Shown: positions 1-7,157 of the stretch, piece after piece | How positions within the stretch are numbered: position 1 is the stretch's first letter | How the letters are laid out: the number at the start of each line of letters is the position of its first letter | NCBI GenBank assembly: GCA_003505715.1 | Contig: DNXU01000484.1 | Location: 3,878 to 19,568, forward strand | Source: Cyanobacteria bacterium UBA8803 | GTDB lineage: Bacteria > Cyanobacteriota > Cyanobacteriia > Cyanobacteriales > Coleofasciculaceae | Direction of reading: 5' to 3' | DNA: 15,691 bases | Program-made: the position numbers and the translations under genes | Notes under the pieces: generated by a model | Databases searched by the model: none | What the model was told of the DNA's origin: nothing | The model's input: only the letters and a program-made list of their open reading frames with translations

Positions 1-83
1 ATGACCATGAATTAGCTCTGCCCCTCATTCCTTAGATACTTTGGCTTAGGATCTAAATAATCAGCTATCCCAAGCCTAGTGGC

Positions 84-90
84 AGGAGGT
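84..90 (+). promoter_or_regulatory. Shine-Dalgarno site fixing a TTG start for the GTPase gene
   Basis: AGGAGGT lies 6 bases before the TTG at 97. This near-perfect ribosome binding site is unusual for a cyanobacterium and argues for TTG-97 rather than the in-frame GTG at 79, which would put the site inside the coding region. Positions 1-83 otherwise show only a weak 6-bp inverted repeat (TTAGAT 32-37 / ATCTAA 51-56). Confidence 0.6.
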
Positions 91-96
91 GCGATT

Positions 97-1560
97 TTGA
101 CAGATTCATGGCCTGAAGTTGATTCCCAAAATTCTCTGGGTTCAGATCGGGAATTAGACAGTGCAGTTTTGAGCGTTGCGGCAATTCAGGCTGAACTGAA
201 CTATAAACAGGCTCAAGACGCACTTAGAGACTTGGTGAGCAATCTCGATCTGACTCAACAAGAGCAAGCGGGTTTGGAGTCGGAAATTGAAGGCTTAGCC
301 AATTTACTCAATAAGTTAGAACAAACTTGCGTGCAAATTGCGGCCTTTGGTATGGTGGGGCGGGGTAAGTCTTCGGTACTCAATGCCTTACTGGGGGAAC
401 CCGTATTTCAAACTGGGGCGCTGCATGGGGTGACTCGCAACTCTCAAACTGCTAGTTGGCAGTTAAGTCAGGAAACGGTAGGGGACTCCAAGCAAGAAAT
501 TTTGCGAGTGGCTTTACCCAGTATTGGTAATTCCCAGATTCAGTTGATTGACACGCCAGGAATTGATGAGGTAGATGGTGAAACTCGCGAAGCACTGGCG
601 CTGACGGTTGCTAAACAGGCAGACCTGATTCTATTTATTATTGCAGGTGACATTACTAAGGTAGAATACGAGGCTCTTTCTCAGTTGCGAGAGAGTGGCA
701 AACCCATGTTGCTGGTGTTCAACAAAATTGACCAGTATCCGGAGGCAGATCGGCTGGCAATTTACCACAAAATTCGGGATGAAAGGGTGAGGCAGTTGCT
801 ATCTCCTGAAGAAATTGTCATGGTTGCGGCTTCCCCTTTGGTAGCGGTAGCCGTGCGCCGTACTGATGGCAGTATGGGGATAAAGAGGCGTCCGGGGAAA
901 CCGCAAATTGAAGAGTTAAAGCTCAAAATTTTGGAAATCTTGCACCGGGAAGGTAAATCTCTGGTTGCTCTTAACACCATGCTTTATGCGGGTGAGGTAA
1001 ACGAGCAAATAGTTAATCGGAAAATGGCAATTCGCCAGGAGAGTGCCGATCGCATTATATGGAAAGCGGTAATGACTAAGGCCGTTGCGATCGCACTCAA
1101 CCCCGTTACAGTGGTCGATCTCCTGACGGGGACTGCCGTTGATGTGGTCATGATTTTGGCCTTATCTCGCCTCTATGGTATTCCCATGACGCAACCGGGA
1201 GCGTTAGGGTTACTGCAAAAAATTGCGATCGGTATGGGGGGTATCAGCGCTAGTGAAGTTCTGGCAACCCTAGGACTAAGCGGACTTAAAAGTTTGTTGG
1301 GTCTTTCTGCGCCTGCCACGGGTGGCGTGTCATTAGCGCCTTATCTTTCTGTGGCAATTACCCAAGCTGGGGTTGCTGGTGTCTCATCTTACGCGATCGG
1401 GCAAGTGACGAAAACCTATTTAGCCAACGGAGCATCTTGGGGAGAAGATAGTCCGAAAGCCGTTGTCAGTCGCATTCTCGCCTCCTTAGATGAAACCTCA
1501 ATTCTCAACCGGATCAAAGGGGAATTGGCCGCTAAGCTGGGTAGAAAGGATGAGGGATGA
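97..1560 (+). CDS. GTP-binding protein, Era-like G domain with C-terminal DUF697-type membrane region
   Basis: A 487-residue GTPase counted from TTG-97. A helical, probably coiled-coil stretch (about residues 20-80) precedes a G domain with P-loop GMVGRGKSS (85-93), Walker B/G3 DTPG (152-155) and G4 NKID (209-212); AASP further on fits the G5 position. From about residue 323 the protein becomes hydrophobic and rich in Gly and Ala, with repeated membrane-like helices, as in the DUF697/YcjF-type domains fused to GTPases in cyanobacteria. It probably associates with the inner or thylakoid membrane; its target is unknown. The nearest downstream gene, hspA, is 427 bases away, so no operon is evident. 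The stop codon lies inside a GGATGAG tandem array, so the last residues (KDEG) are repeat-encoded. The G motifs leave little doubt about GTP binding, but the cellular role is not known. The alternative start is GTG at 79 (493 residues). Confidence 0.88.
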   Translation: MTDSWPEVDSQNSLGSDRELDSAVLSVAAIQAELNYKQAQDALRDLVSNLDLTQQEQAGLESEIEGLANLLNKLEQTCVQIAAFGMVGRGKSSVLNALLGEPVFQTGALHGVTRNSQTASWQLSQETVGDSKQEILRVALPSIGNSQIQLIDTPGIDEVDGETREALALTVAKQADLILFIIAGDITKVEYEALSQLRESGKPMLLVFNKIDQYPEADRLAIYHKIRDERVRQLLSPEEIVMVAASPLVAVAVRRTDGSMGIKRRPGKPQIEELKLKILEILHREGKSLVALNTMLYAGEVNEQIVNRKMAIRQESADRIIWKAVMTKAVAIALNPVTVVDLLTGTAVDVVMILALSRLYGIPMTQPGALGLLQKIAIGMGGISASEVLATLGLSGLKSLLGLSAPATGGVSLAPYLSVAITQAGVAGVSSYAIGQVTKTYLANGASWGEDSPKAVVSRILASLDETSILNRIKGELAAKLGRKDEG

Positions 1561-1568
1561 GGGATGAG
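1548..1568. repeat. Heptameric tandem repeat GGATGAG x3 over the GTPase stop codon
   Basis: Three perfect GGATGAG units. The TGA at 1558-1560 is the GTPase stop and is itself part of the unit. The same heptamer recurs at the right edge of the window (15658-15691). This is typical of cyanobacterial STRR sequences. Confidence 0.85.
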
Positions 1569-1667
1569 TAGCGATTTTCATTAGTGAGCAATAACAAATT
1601 AACCATAGAATTTATGGGGTCGCCCTGGATGGGGTTCTAGGTTAAAGGTAAACGAAATCCCTGGGTT

Positions 1668-1723
1668 GGGCGAGTCAATTGATGTTATCGCTGAATCTGG
1701 GATATCTTCACAGCGACTCGCCC
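1668..1723. repeat. Inverted repeat GGGCGAGTC / GACTCGCCC
   Basis: Perfect 9-bp arms at 1668-1676 and 1715-1723 around a 38-base centre. The outer sequence resembles the dispersed GTAGGGGCGA-type repeats seen between cyanobacterial genes. It lies 107 bases after the GTPase stop, has no T-tract, and is more likely a dispersed repeat than a terminator. Confidence 0.6.
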
Positions 1724-1725
1724 CT

Positions 1726-1757
1726 ACATTAATACATTAATAGATTAATACATTAAG
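1726..1757. repeat. Octamer tandem repeat ACATTAAT x4
   Basis: Four consecutive units: ACATTAAT, ACATTAAT, AGATTAAT, ACATTAAG. It is AT-rich and noncoding, directly after the inverted repeat that ends at 1723. Confidence 0.8.
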
Positions 1758-1761
1758 TAAT

Positions 1762-1987
1762 AGAGCGAGCGCTCTGTGTCAAAATTCTTTCTAACCTTAA
1801 TTGGCTTTTATCGAGTTTGCCGAACCTTAATTGTTCGGCTTTAGGTACTCTTCTATTTTATAGCTAATACGGTGGGAAATCTTTACCAAATAGGTGATAA
1901 GAACCGAATTTACAACACTGTTTATCTGAATAAGATAAGAATCAAAGAGACACATAAAAACACTTGAATCAGACAAGAGGAAGAGTT
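1762..1987 (+). promoter_or_regulatory. hspA upstream region with several inverted and direct repeats
   Basis: No gene is visible here. It holds AGAGCG-AG-CGCTCT (1762-1775), the direct repeat AACCTTAATTG at 1793-1803 and 1823-1833, a hairpin GCCGAAC-N7-GTTCGGC (1819-1839), and TTATCT-N5-AGATAA (1922-1938) about 50 bases before the hspA ATG. A weak promoter-like pair TTGTTC (1831-1836) and TATTTT (1854-1859) has 17-base spacing. No CIRCE element (TTAGCACTC-N9-GAGTGCTAA) was found. Heat control through an operator here or through a leader RNA structure is plausible but not shown. Confidence 0.4.
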
Positions 1988-2428
1988 ATGACACTAGTTC
2001 GTTGGAATCATTGGCACGAAATTGACACTCTACAACGTCAAATCAATCGCTTATTTGATGAAGATTCAGTACCAGCAACAGGTTGGGTGAGAAACTTCCC
2101 TAGAGTGCCTGCGGCTGAGCTTTCTGAAACAGAAGAGGCTATCCAGTTGAAGTTAGAAGTCCCAGGCATAGAAGCTAAAGACTTGGACGTGCAAGTTACA
2201 GAGGATACAGTTTCTATTGTGGGTGAGCGCAAGCAAGAAACCAAGACTGAGGAAAACGGGACAACTCGTAGCGAATTCCACTATGGCAAATTCCAGCGCA
2301 TAATTCCCTTGCCTGCTCGGATTCAAAATACTAGCGTCACCGCTGAATATAAAGACGGTATTTTGAACCTGACCTTACCGAAAACTGAAGCGGAAAAGAA
2401 TAAAGTTGTCAAAGTTAACCTAAACTAA
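1988..2428 (+). CDS. hspA: Small heat shock protein, Hsp20/alpha-crystallin family
   Basis: A 146-residue chaperone that forms oligomers and holds unfolding proteins, and in cyanobacteria also protects thylakoid membranes under heat stress. The N-terminus (LVRWNHWHEIDTLQRQINRL) is typical of cyanobacterial HspA. The alpha-crystallin domain runs from about residue 40 to 132 and includes the conserved DGILNLTLPK strand (G124-I-L). The C-terminal VKV (141-143) is an IxI-type anchor motif used in oligomer assembly. The ATG at 1988 is preceded by AGAGGAAG and gives the usual HspA start; an upstream in-frame TTG at 1964 would add eight residues and is less likely. It is monocistronic: an intrinsic terminator follows 46 bases after the stop and the next gene is convergent. 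Confidence 0.95.
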   Translation: MTLVRWNHWHEIDTLQRQINRLFDEDSVPATGWVRNFPRVPAAELSETEEAIQLKLEVPGIEAKDLDVQVTEDTVSIVGERKQETKTEENGTTRSEFHYGKFQRIIPLPARIQNTSVTAEYKDGILNLTLPKTEAEKNKVVKVNLN

Positions 2429-2474
2429 GCGGCGGCTTAATCTGATTGGCAACCTATTCAAGTTAACACTTGAC

Positions 2475-2509
2475 AGTCCGGTCACTCTTGGAAGTGACCG
2501 GACTTTTTT
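2475..2509 (+). terminator. Rho-independent terminator of hspA
   Basis: A perfect 12-bp stem AGTCCGGTCACT (2475-2486) / AGTGACCGGACT (2493-2504), with loop CTTGGA and a run of six T (2504-2509) starting at the stem end. Confidence 0.95.
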
Positions 2510-2557
2510 CTTGGGCACTACATTAAATCTGCAACTTATTAATTGCCCTAGCACAAT

Positions 2558-3121
2558 CTAACTCACTTCCAAACTAAACCCCGGCAACACATCCTCCCCT
2601 AATAACACCACAGGCATTCCTACCACCTCCACCTCTTGCCCCATGCGATAAATTTCCACTTGTCGATCCTTAACGTTAATCAGCCAACCCAACCGCAACC
2701 CACTCGCCAAATACTCCAGCATCTTGTTCTGTAGTGGCTTTAATTTATCCGTGCGAGAACGCAACTCAATTAAAAAATCCGGGCAAATGGGCGGAAACCC
2801 TTCCCGTTCCTCCTGACTCAACGCTTGCCACCTGTGCGACTCTACCCAAGCCACATCAGGAGAGCGATCGCCACCTCCGGGTAAGCTAAATACAGTCTGA
2901 GAACTAAACACCACTCCTCGCCTCGTCTGACGATTCCAGATGGTGACATCACTAATTAAATTTGCTTCTTGATTGCCACTTACACCACCGATAGGCGTCA
3001 CAATAATCAAATCTCCATTAGGTGAACGTTCCAGTTGTAAATCCGGATTCGCCTGACACAATTTAAAAAACTGCTCCCGTGTCAGGATGGTAATTGGCTC
3101 TAAATTCAGTACCGTTGTCAT
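2558..3121 (-). CDS. Uma2-family (DUF820) PD-(D/E)xK nuclease-like protein
   Basis: A 187-residue protein of the large Uma2/DUF820 family, which is greatly expanded in cyanobacteria; the fold is that of restriction-type PD-(D/E)xK nucleases and the physiological role is unsettled. Visible hallmarks: N-terminal MTTVLNLEPITILTREQFF, ERSPNGDLIIVTPIGG (about 31-46), SPDVAWV (87-93, Asp89), CPDFLIELRSRTD (113-125, Asp115 and Glu119) and a YLASGLRLGWLINV helix/strand (137-150). The ATG at 3121 gives the start usual for the family; upstream in-frame ATG (3139) and GTG (3190) codons exist without better ribosome sites. It stands alone, convergent with hspA and separated from mutL by repeat arrays. 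Confidence 0.85.
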   Translation of the reverse strand: MTTVLNLEPITILTREQFFKLCQANPDLQLERSPNGDLIIVTPIGGVSGNQEANLISDVTIWNRQTRRGVVFSSQTVFSLPGGGDRSPDVAWVESHRWQALSQEEREGFPPICPDFLIELRSRTDKLKPLQNKMLEYLASGLRLGWLINVKDRQVEIYRMGQEVEVVGMPVVLLGEDVLPGFSLEVS

Positions 3122-3215
3122 GGTAGTGTCTGCCGACATTGTGGGGTGAAATGTATCATAATTGACAGGAATCTTACTCACATTCTGCACCCAGAAGTGT
3201 CACACTCTGTTATTG

Positions 3216-3243
3216 GGGGAATGGGGAATGGGGAATGGAGAAT
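3216..3243. repeat. Heptameric tandem repeat GGGGAAT x4
   Basis: Three perfect GGGGAAT units and one GGAGAAT, between the Uma2 and mutL genes. The same heptamer in opposite orientation lies at 3331-3357, so the two arrays could pair across about 90 bases. Confidence 0.85.
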
Positions 3244-3317
3244 GGGAAGAGTTTTTTTTCGTAGCCTCTGTATTACAAGTTACCAAGTACTCATCCCCCA
3301 TTCCCCTTCGGCTATGC

Positions 3318-5111
3318 TCAGGGTAAAGCTATTCCCAATTCCCCATTCCCGATCCCATGACTCTTCCCAATCACCCAATGGCGGCGGAAAAAACGGGCAA
3401 GATCTGATTCTTCTAAGGATAAATAAATCGGACGACCGTGGGGACAGGTTCGAGGATTGCGGGTTACTTTCCATTCATCTAATAAGGTCTGCATTTGGGG
3501 CAAACTGAGAGGCGTACCGTTGCGAATGGCGCTGCGGCAAGCTGTGGCTACCTGAGCTGTTTGTAAATCTCCCCCCAAGCTTAGTTCTAACAGAGCTGCC
3601 GCACAATCCGATCGCCCTTTTAAAAGAGCAGGAATGTTGCGGACGGCCCACATTTGTTCGCCAAAGGGTTCCACTTCTAGCCCTAAGCGCTGTAGTTGCT
3701 CGATTTGGGTAGGTGTTAAATAATTGAGAATGGCTGGCGGTTCTAAAGGAACCAACTGCCAGCGATCGCATAATTGCTCGTACAATACCCGCTCGTGGGC
3801 AATATGCTGCTCGACTAACCACATCCCCGTCGGATGTTCGGCGAGAATATACATAGAGTGAACTTGAGCAATTGCCCGCAGTTCCATTAACCCCAGATTC
3901 TCTGCTTGATGTCTGTTTTCATCTCCGGCAGGGGTTGATTTTACCTCTCGGCTTAAGTGGTAACCCCCTTTTTGTTCCGATGCCTTGAGTAATTGGCTAA
4001 TTCGCTGCGATCGCCCAGTCTCGGTAAAATTAGTAGAACCGAGCCGCAATGCTTGTTCGATGGCTTGGGTAATTTGCTCTTGCCAGTAACCGAGGGAATG
4101 TAAGTAAATTTCGGCTTTGGCGGGATGGCGATTCCAGTCAATCTGGCTGGGACAAATTTGGAGATGAACTAAGCAGATGGGATAGCGATCGCGAGGTAAG
4201 GTTCGTGCCGTTGCAGCTAGAATTGTTTGCTCTAATTCTGGTGATCGCACCAAGCGTCCGTTAGTTGCCACCCGCACCCAGTCCGGACGGTGGCGGTGGC
4301 AGCGATCAGGTAATCCTAGTACTAGGTGAATTTTAGAGCCATTCTCTTGGAGACGTTCCGCCGGAACGTCTCTATTATCGCTGCTGTCTGAAGGTAGGGG
4401 GACTTCTACGGTTAGTTGCTGTAAGTCACTTAATCTTACCTGGCGGAGGATTTGGGGTAAAATTTGCTTGGCAGTAGTTCCGGCACCAATGGTAAACCAG
4501 GGACGGTCATTTTGCTGTACTTGCCAGGTGAGGGTGGGATGGCAGAGGGCGATTTGTTGAATAGTGGCTTGTACTGCTCGCAGCTGTTGGGGAATTGAGG
4601 GTAATCCCTGACGCCGTACCGACCAATTGCCGAATAAATTAGAAACTGTGACAACTGTACCGGGAGCGATCGCGGCGGCTTCTACCTGTACGGCTTGACC
4701 TTGGTTATTGTAAACTGCTCGCCACCCTTCCCTGCTACCTACTAGGCGGCTGCAAATCTCCAGTTGAGCTAGGGCTGCTAAACTATGCAAGGCTTCCCCG
4801 CGAAATCCTAAACTGGTAATCTGCCACAGGTCATCCTGATTTCTAATTTTGCTGGTGCTGTGAGCGGCTGCGGCTTGTTGCACATCTGCTAAATCCATAC
4901 CCGTGCCATTATCTGCCACTCGTACTCGCCACAGTTCGGGCCATAGTGCCACAGCTATCCGCCTCGCACCTGCATCAATGGCATTTTCCACTAGCTCTCG
5001 CACCGCTGCTGCTAAGGAGTCAATTACCTCACCTGCGGCAATGAGATTGACAACCTCCGCAGGCAAGGTTTGAATAGTTCCTGATACTAAGGTGCTTGAG
5101 CCTTTCTCCAT
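3318..5111 (-). CDS. mutL: DNA mismatch repair protein MutL
   Basis: A 597-residue mismatch-repair ATPase linking MutS recognition to strand removal. The N-terminal GHKL ATPase has ELVENAIDAGA (catalytic Glu39, Mg-binding Asn43), DNGTGM (67-72), HSTSKI (84-89) and GFRGEAL (102-108). The C-terminal endonuclease-type domain has EQHIAHERVLYE (434-445, variant of DQHA-x2-E-x4-E), ACR (524-526), CPHGRP (556-561) and FFR (574-576), so this is a nicking-type MutL unlike the E. coli protein. The gene starts 6 bases after the upstream exoD-like stop, suggesting co-transcription. Two oddities: a 23-bp palindrome at 4350-4372 encodes an in-frame NRDVPAER segment (residues about 247-254) in the transducer-domain region, and the last 13 residues after GKS are encoded largely by a heptamer array. 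Both look like repeat intrusions tolerated at a loop and at the tail. Confidence 0.97.
   Translation of the reverse strand: MEKGSSTLVSGTIQTLPAEVVNLIAAGEVIDSLAAAVRELVENAIDAGARRIAVALWPELWRVRVADNGTGMDLADVQQAAAAHSTSKIRNQDDLWQITSLGFRGEALHSLAALAQLEICSRLVGSREGWRAVYNNQGQAVQVEAAAIAPGTVVTVSNLFGNWSVRRQGLPSIPQQLRAVQATIQQIALCHPTLTWQVQQNDRPWFTIGAGTTAKQILPQILRQVRLSDLQQLTVEVPLPSDSSDNRDVPAERLQENGSKIHLVLGLPDRCHRHRPDWVRVATNGRLVRSPELEQTILAATARTLPRDRYPICLVHLQICPSQIDWNRHPAKAEIYLHSLGYWQEQITQAIEQALRLGSTNFTETGRSQRISQLLKASEQKGGYHLSREVKSTPAGDENRHQAENLGLMELRAIAQVHSMYILAEHPTGMWLVEQHIAHERVLYEQLCDRWQLVPLEPPAILNYLTPTQIEQLQRLGLEVEPFGEQMWAVRNIPALLKGRSDCAAALLELSLGGDLQTAQVATACRSAIRNGTPLSLPQMQTLLDEWKVTRNPRTCPHGRPIYLSLEESDLARFFRRHWVIGKSHGIGNGELGIALP
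3331..3357. repeat. Heptameric repeat ATTCCCN inside the 3' end of mutL
   Basis: ATTCCCA, ATTCCCC, ATTCCCG, then ATCCCA, in the coding region for the MutL C-terminal tail. It is inverted relative to the array at 3216-3243. Confidence 0.75.
4350..4372. repeat. 23-bp palindrome inserted in mutL
   Basis: GAGACGTTCCG-C-CGGAACGTCTC has perfect 11-bp arms around one base. Palindromes built on AGACGTTCC/GGAACGTCT are common dispersed repeats in filamentous cyanobacteria. Here the element keeps the mutL frame open. Confidence 0.85.
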
Positions 5112-5117
5112 CAGGCG

Positions 5118-5723
5118 TCACTCCAATAAGTGTAGGAACCATTCAGGAGCCAGCAGGATGGCGTGAGCGATCGCGCCAAAAAACAGGGTAATCACAGCAG
5201 TCATGCCGTAACCGACACACATCAATAACCCATCTTCTTCTAAAGTAGCGATCGCTAACACCAAAATCGCGATGGTTGGAATGGGATTAGTGAAAGGAAT
5301 AGGTAACATCAGCAGCAGTGCCAGCCAAGCAATACAGAACCCATTCCATCTCCATATTTTAGGATTCTCAGCCACTTGAGGCCACCTCGGACAGACTAAT
5401 TTTTCTAGTATCCTCGTCACCCGTTTGAGGTTACTCAACAGCTGTCGGATAAACCACTGGGGAAAGCGAAAACGGGCAACTTGGCGAGGCAGCCACAGCG
5501 ATCGCCTCCCCACTGCCATTTGCACTGCTACTAGAAAGCAACTCCACCCCAAAATGCTACTCACTCCCGGCGGCACGGGGAATAAAAAGGGTAACGTTAG
5601 TAAGGTGATGAGCAAGCTAAATCCTCGCTCAGAGGTTTCACTCAGAATATCTTGTAAGCTGAGGGGTTGATGGGCTAAACGCTTCAGCAAGGTCTCAATA
5701 TCTTGAGAGAATTTCAAATGCAT
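5118..5723 (-). CDS. ExoD-family exopolysaccharide synthesis-type membrane protein
   Basis: A 201-residue integral membrane protein of the ExoD family (named for Rhizobium exoD, needed for exopolysaccharide and alkaline tolerance; the biochemical activity is unknown). A soluble N-terminal helix (1-30, with LSLQDILSETSERGF as in the family) is followed by hydrophobic segments at about 36-50, 55-72, 128-143, 147-161 and 164-192. Proline-rich turns PVPPGVSS (49-56) and PIPFTNPIPT (141-150) form the family's internal repeat. ATG-5723 lies 3 bases after the stop of the transporter upstream, and the stop is 6 bases before mutL, so the three genes look like one transcript. The rhizobial link to alkaline stress fits co-expression with an ion transporter; this is inference. 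Confidence 0.85.
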   Translation of the reverse strand: MHLKFSQDIETLLKRLAHQPLSLQDILSETSERGFSLLITLLTLPFLFPVPPGVSSILGWSCFLVAVQMAVGRRSLWLPRQVARFRFPQWFIRQLLSNLKRVTRILEKLVCPRWPQVAENPKIWRWNGFCIAWLALLLMLPIPFTNPIPTIAILVLAIATLEEDGLLMCVGYGMTAVITLFFGAIAHAILLAPEWFLHLLE

Positions 5724-5726
5724 CGG

Positions 5727-7067
5727 TCACAAGAGGAAAAAGCGAACGATTACGTATAGGGCAGCAGTAACCAGTTGCATTAACATCACGGGGATACCGT
5801 AATGCAGAAACCGTTTAAAGGAAATCCGGCGTCCGTGCAACTCAGAAATTCCTGCTGCTACTATGTTCGATGAAGCACCCACCAATGTTCCGTTCCCTCC
5901 CAACGTCGCGCCATACATCATTGCATAAAATAAGGGTAGCACTTCCGGCGGAAACTGACCTGCAAAGCCGGAGCTGAGAACTTCCGGTCCGACTAAACCG
6001 ACATTGACCAGATACTGTTTGAGCAGCGGCACCATTGCTACTACCAGCGGAATGTTGGGGACAACACTAGATAGTAAACCGACAAAAAACAGCAGCAGCA
6101 GCGAACCCAAGATAATGTTTTGTCCCAATATCGCTGCCAATATCCCAGAGATACTGCTGACTACACCTGTTTGCTCCAGTCCGCCAATGAGGACGAAGAT
6201 AGACATGAAAAATATCAAAGTACTCCAGTCTACATCCCGCAAGATATTGTTCACGGTATCAATCTTGCTTTGGTGAGCTAGGAGCAGCGCTAAAGCCGAG
6301 CCTAACAATGCTACAGCAGCTGGCGAGATTGGTACGGGCAGGGTTTCCCCGATCACAAAAAATAGCAGCACAAAAGCGACGATGAAGCCACCTAAAGTCA
6401 AAACTCGAGGATGGTTAATTTGCGGATGAGGCAGTTGGTTTAAATTATCTAATTCCTTGTGCCAAATCTTAGAGAATAAAAAGGGCACCATAACTACTAC
6501 CGTTAGCACGGCAATGGCTCCACCTAAACTCAACCGCAGTAAATAATCTATAAAACTGATATTAACGGCATCGCCGACAATAAAGGTGGCTGGATCGCCA
6601 ACCAGAGTTAAAAGTCCCGAACTGTTGGCAACAAATACCATCAAAATCAGCAATGGCACAAAATCAACTCCGACTTCTTCGGCCATGGGCGGAATTAAAG
6701 GAGCTAATAACATTACCGTTGTCGCGTTGGGTAACACCGCGCAAATAGGGGTAGTAATACCCACAATACCCAGCAGTAAGTTTTTCCCTTTCCCTTTAGC
6801 CAACAGTACGATTTGAGTGGCTAAGTATTCAAAGATTTTGGTTGGTTCAAACGCACGCACAAGTACCATCACGCCGAAGAATAATGCCAGTGTTGGATAA
6901 CTATGACCGATATGTCCGATGGCGTCTGTTAGGGTCATGACATTGGTAAAAACCAGTAACAAGGCTCCGAGAAAGGCAGCAACAGTTAAATGAACCCACT
7001 CGGTCATGATCAAGACGATCACGCCTATAAATGTTGAAGTGGCAATGATGGCGTGCAAATTTTCCAT
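5727..7067 (-). CDS. ArsB/NhaD/SLC13-type (ion transporter superfamily) permease
   Basis: A 446-residue membrane transporter with about 11-12 hydrophobic segments and the two-repeat plan of the ion transporter superfamily. Repeat 1 has LPNATTVMLLAPL (112-124) and SSGLLTLVGDPATFIVG (149-165). Repeat 2 has VVPNIPLVVAMVPL (335-348) and GATLGGNGTLVGASSN (386-401); these are the re-entrant hairpin motifs that bind ion and substrate. Members include Na+/H+ antiporters (NhaD), ArsB and anion permeases (SLC13); the substrate cannot be fixed from sequence alone. It heads the transporter-exoD-mutL cluster. Its ATG directly follows a heptamer array (7079-7106), and a c-di-AMP riboswitch lies about 310 bases upstream on the same strand, so control by that switch is possible if transcription passes the hairpin at 7161-7191. 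Confidence 0.87.
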   Translation of the reverse strand: MENLHAIIATSTFIGVIVLIMTEWVHLTVAAFLGALLLVFTNVMTLTDAIGHIGHSYPTLALFFGVMVLVRAFEPTKIFEYLATQIVLLAKGKGKNLLLGIVGITTPICAVLPNATTVMLLAPLIPPMAEEVGVDFVPLLILMVFVANSSGLLTLVGDPATFIVGDAVNISFIDYLLRLSLGGAIAVLTVVVMVPFLFSKIWHKELDNLNQLPHPQINHPRVLTLGGFIVAFVLLFFVIGETLPVPISPAAVALLGSALALLLAHQSKIDTVNNILRDVDWSTLIFFMSIFVLIGGLEQTGVVSSISGILAAILGQNIILGSLLLLFFVGLLSSVVPNIPLVVAMVPLLKQYLVNVGLVGPEVLSSGFAGQFPPEVLPLFYAMMYGATLGGNGTLVGASSNIVAAGISELHGRRISFKRFLHYGIPVMLMQLVTAALYVIVRFFLL

Positions 7068-7078
7068 AGATACCCCAT

Positions 7079-7106
7079 AATGACTAATAGCTAATGGCTC
7101 ATTGCT
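7079..7106. repeat. Degenerate heptamer repeat abutting the SLC13-type gene start
   Basis: Four 7-base units AATGACT, AATAGCT, AATGGCT, CATTGCT ending 12 bases before the start codon (7067). The array occupies the leader just upstream of the ribosome-binding region. Confidence 0.6.
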
Positions 7107-7157
7107 AATTTTTAAGATCCATTAGGCATAATAACTAGTTCTATGAGATTTGGCGGT

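Noticed and set aside
1..15. ATGACCATGAATTAG at the window start resembling the lacZ-alpha start of cloning vectors
   Set aside because: Only the first few codons agree, a stop follows at once and no vector sequence continues.
3146..3508. Plus-strand 120-codon ORF between the Uma2 and mutL genes
   Set aside because: It runs through the heptamer arrays and the antisense of the conserved MutL C-terminus, with no recognisable domain.
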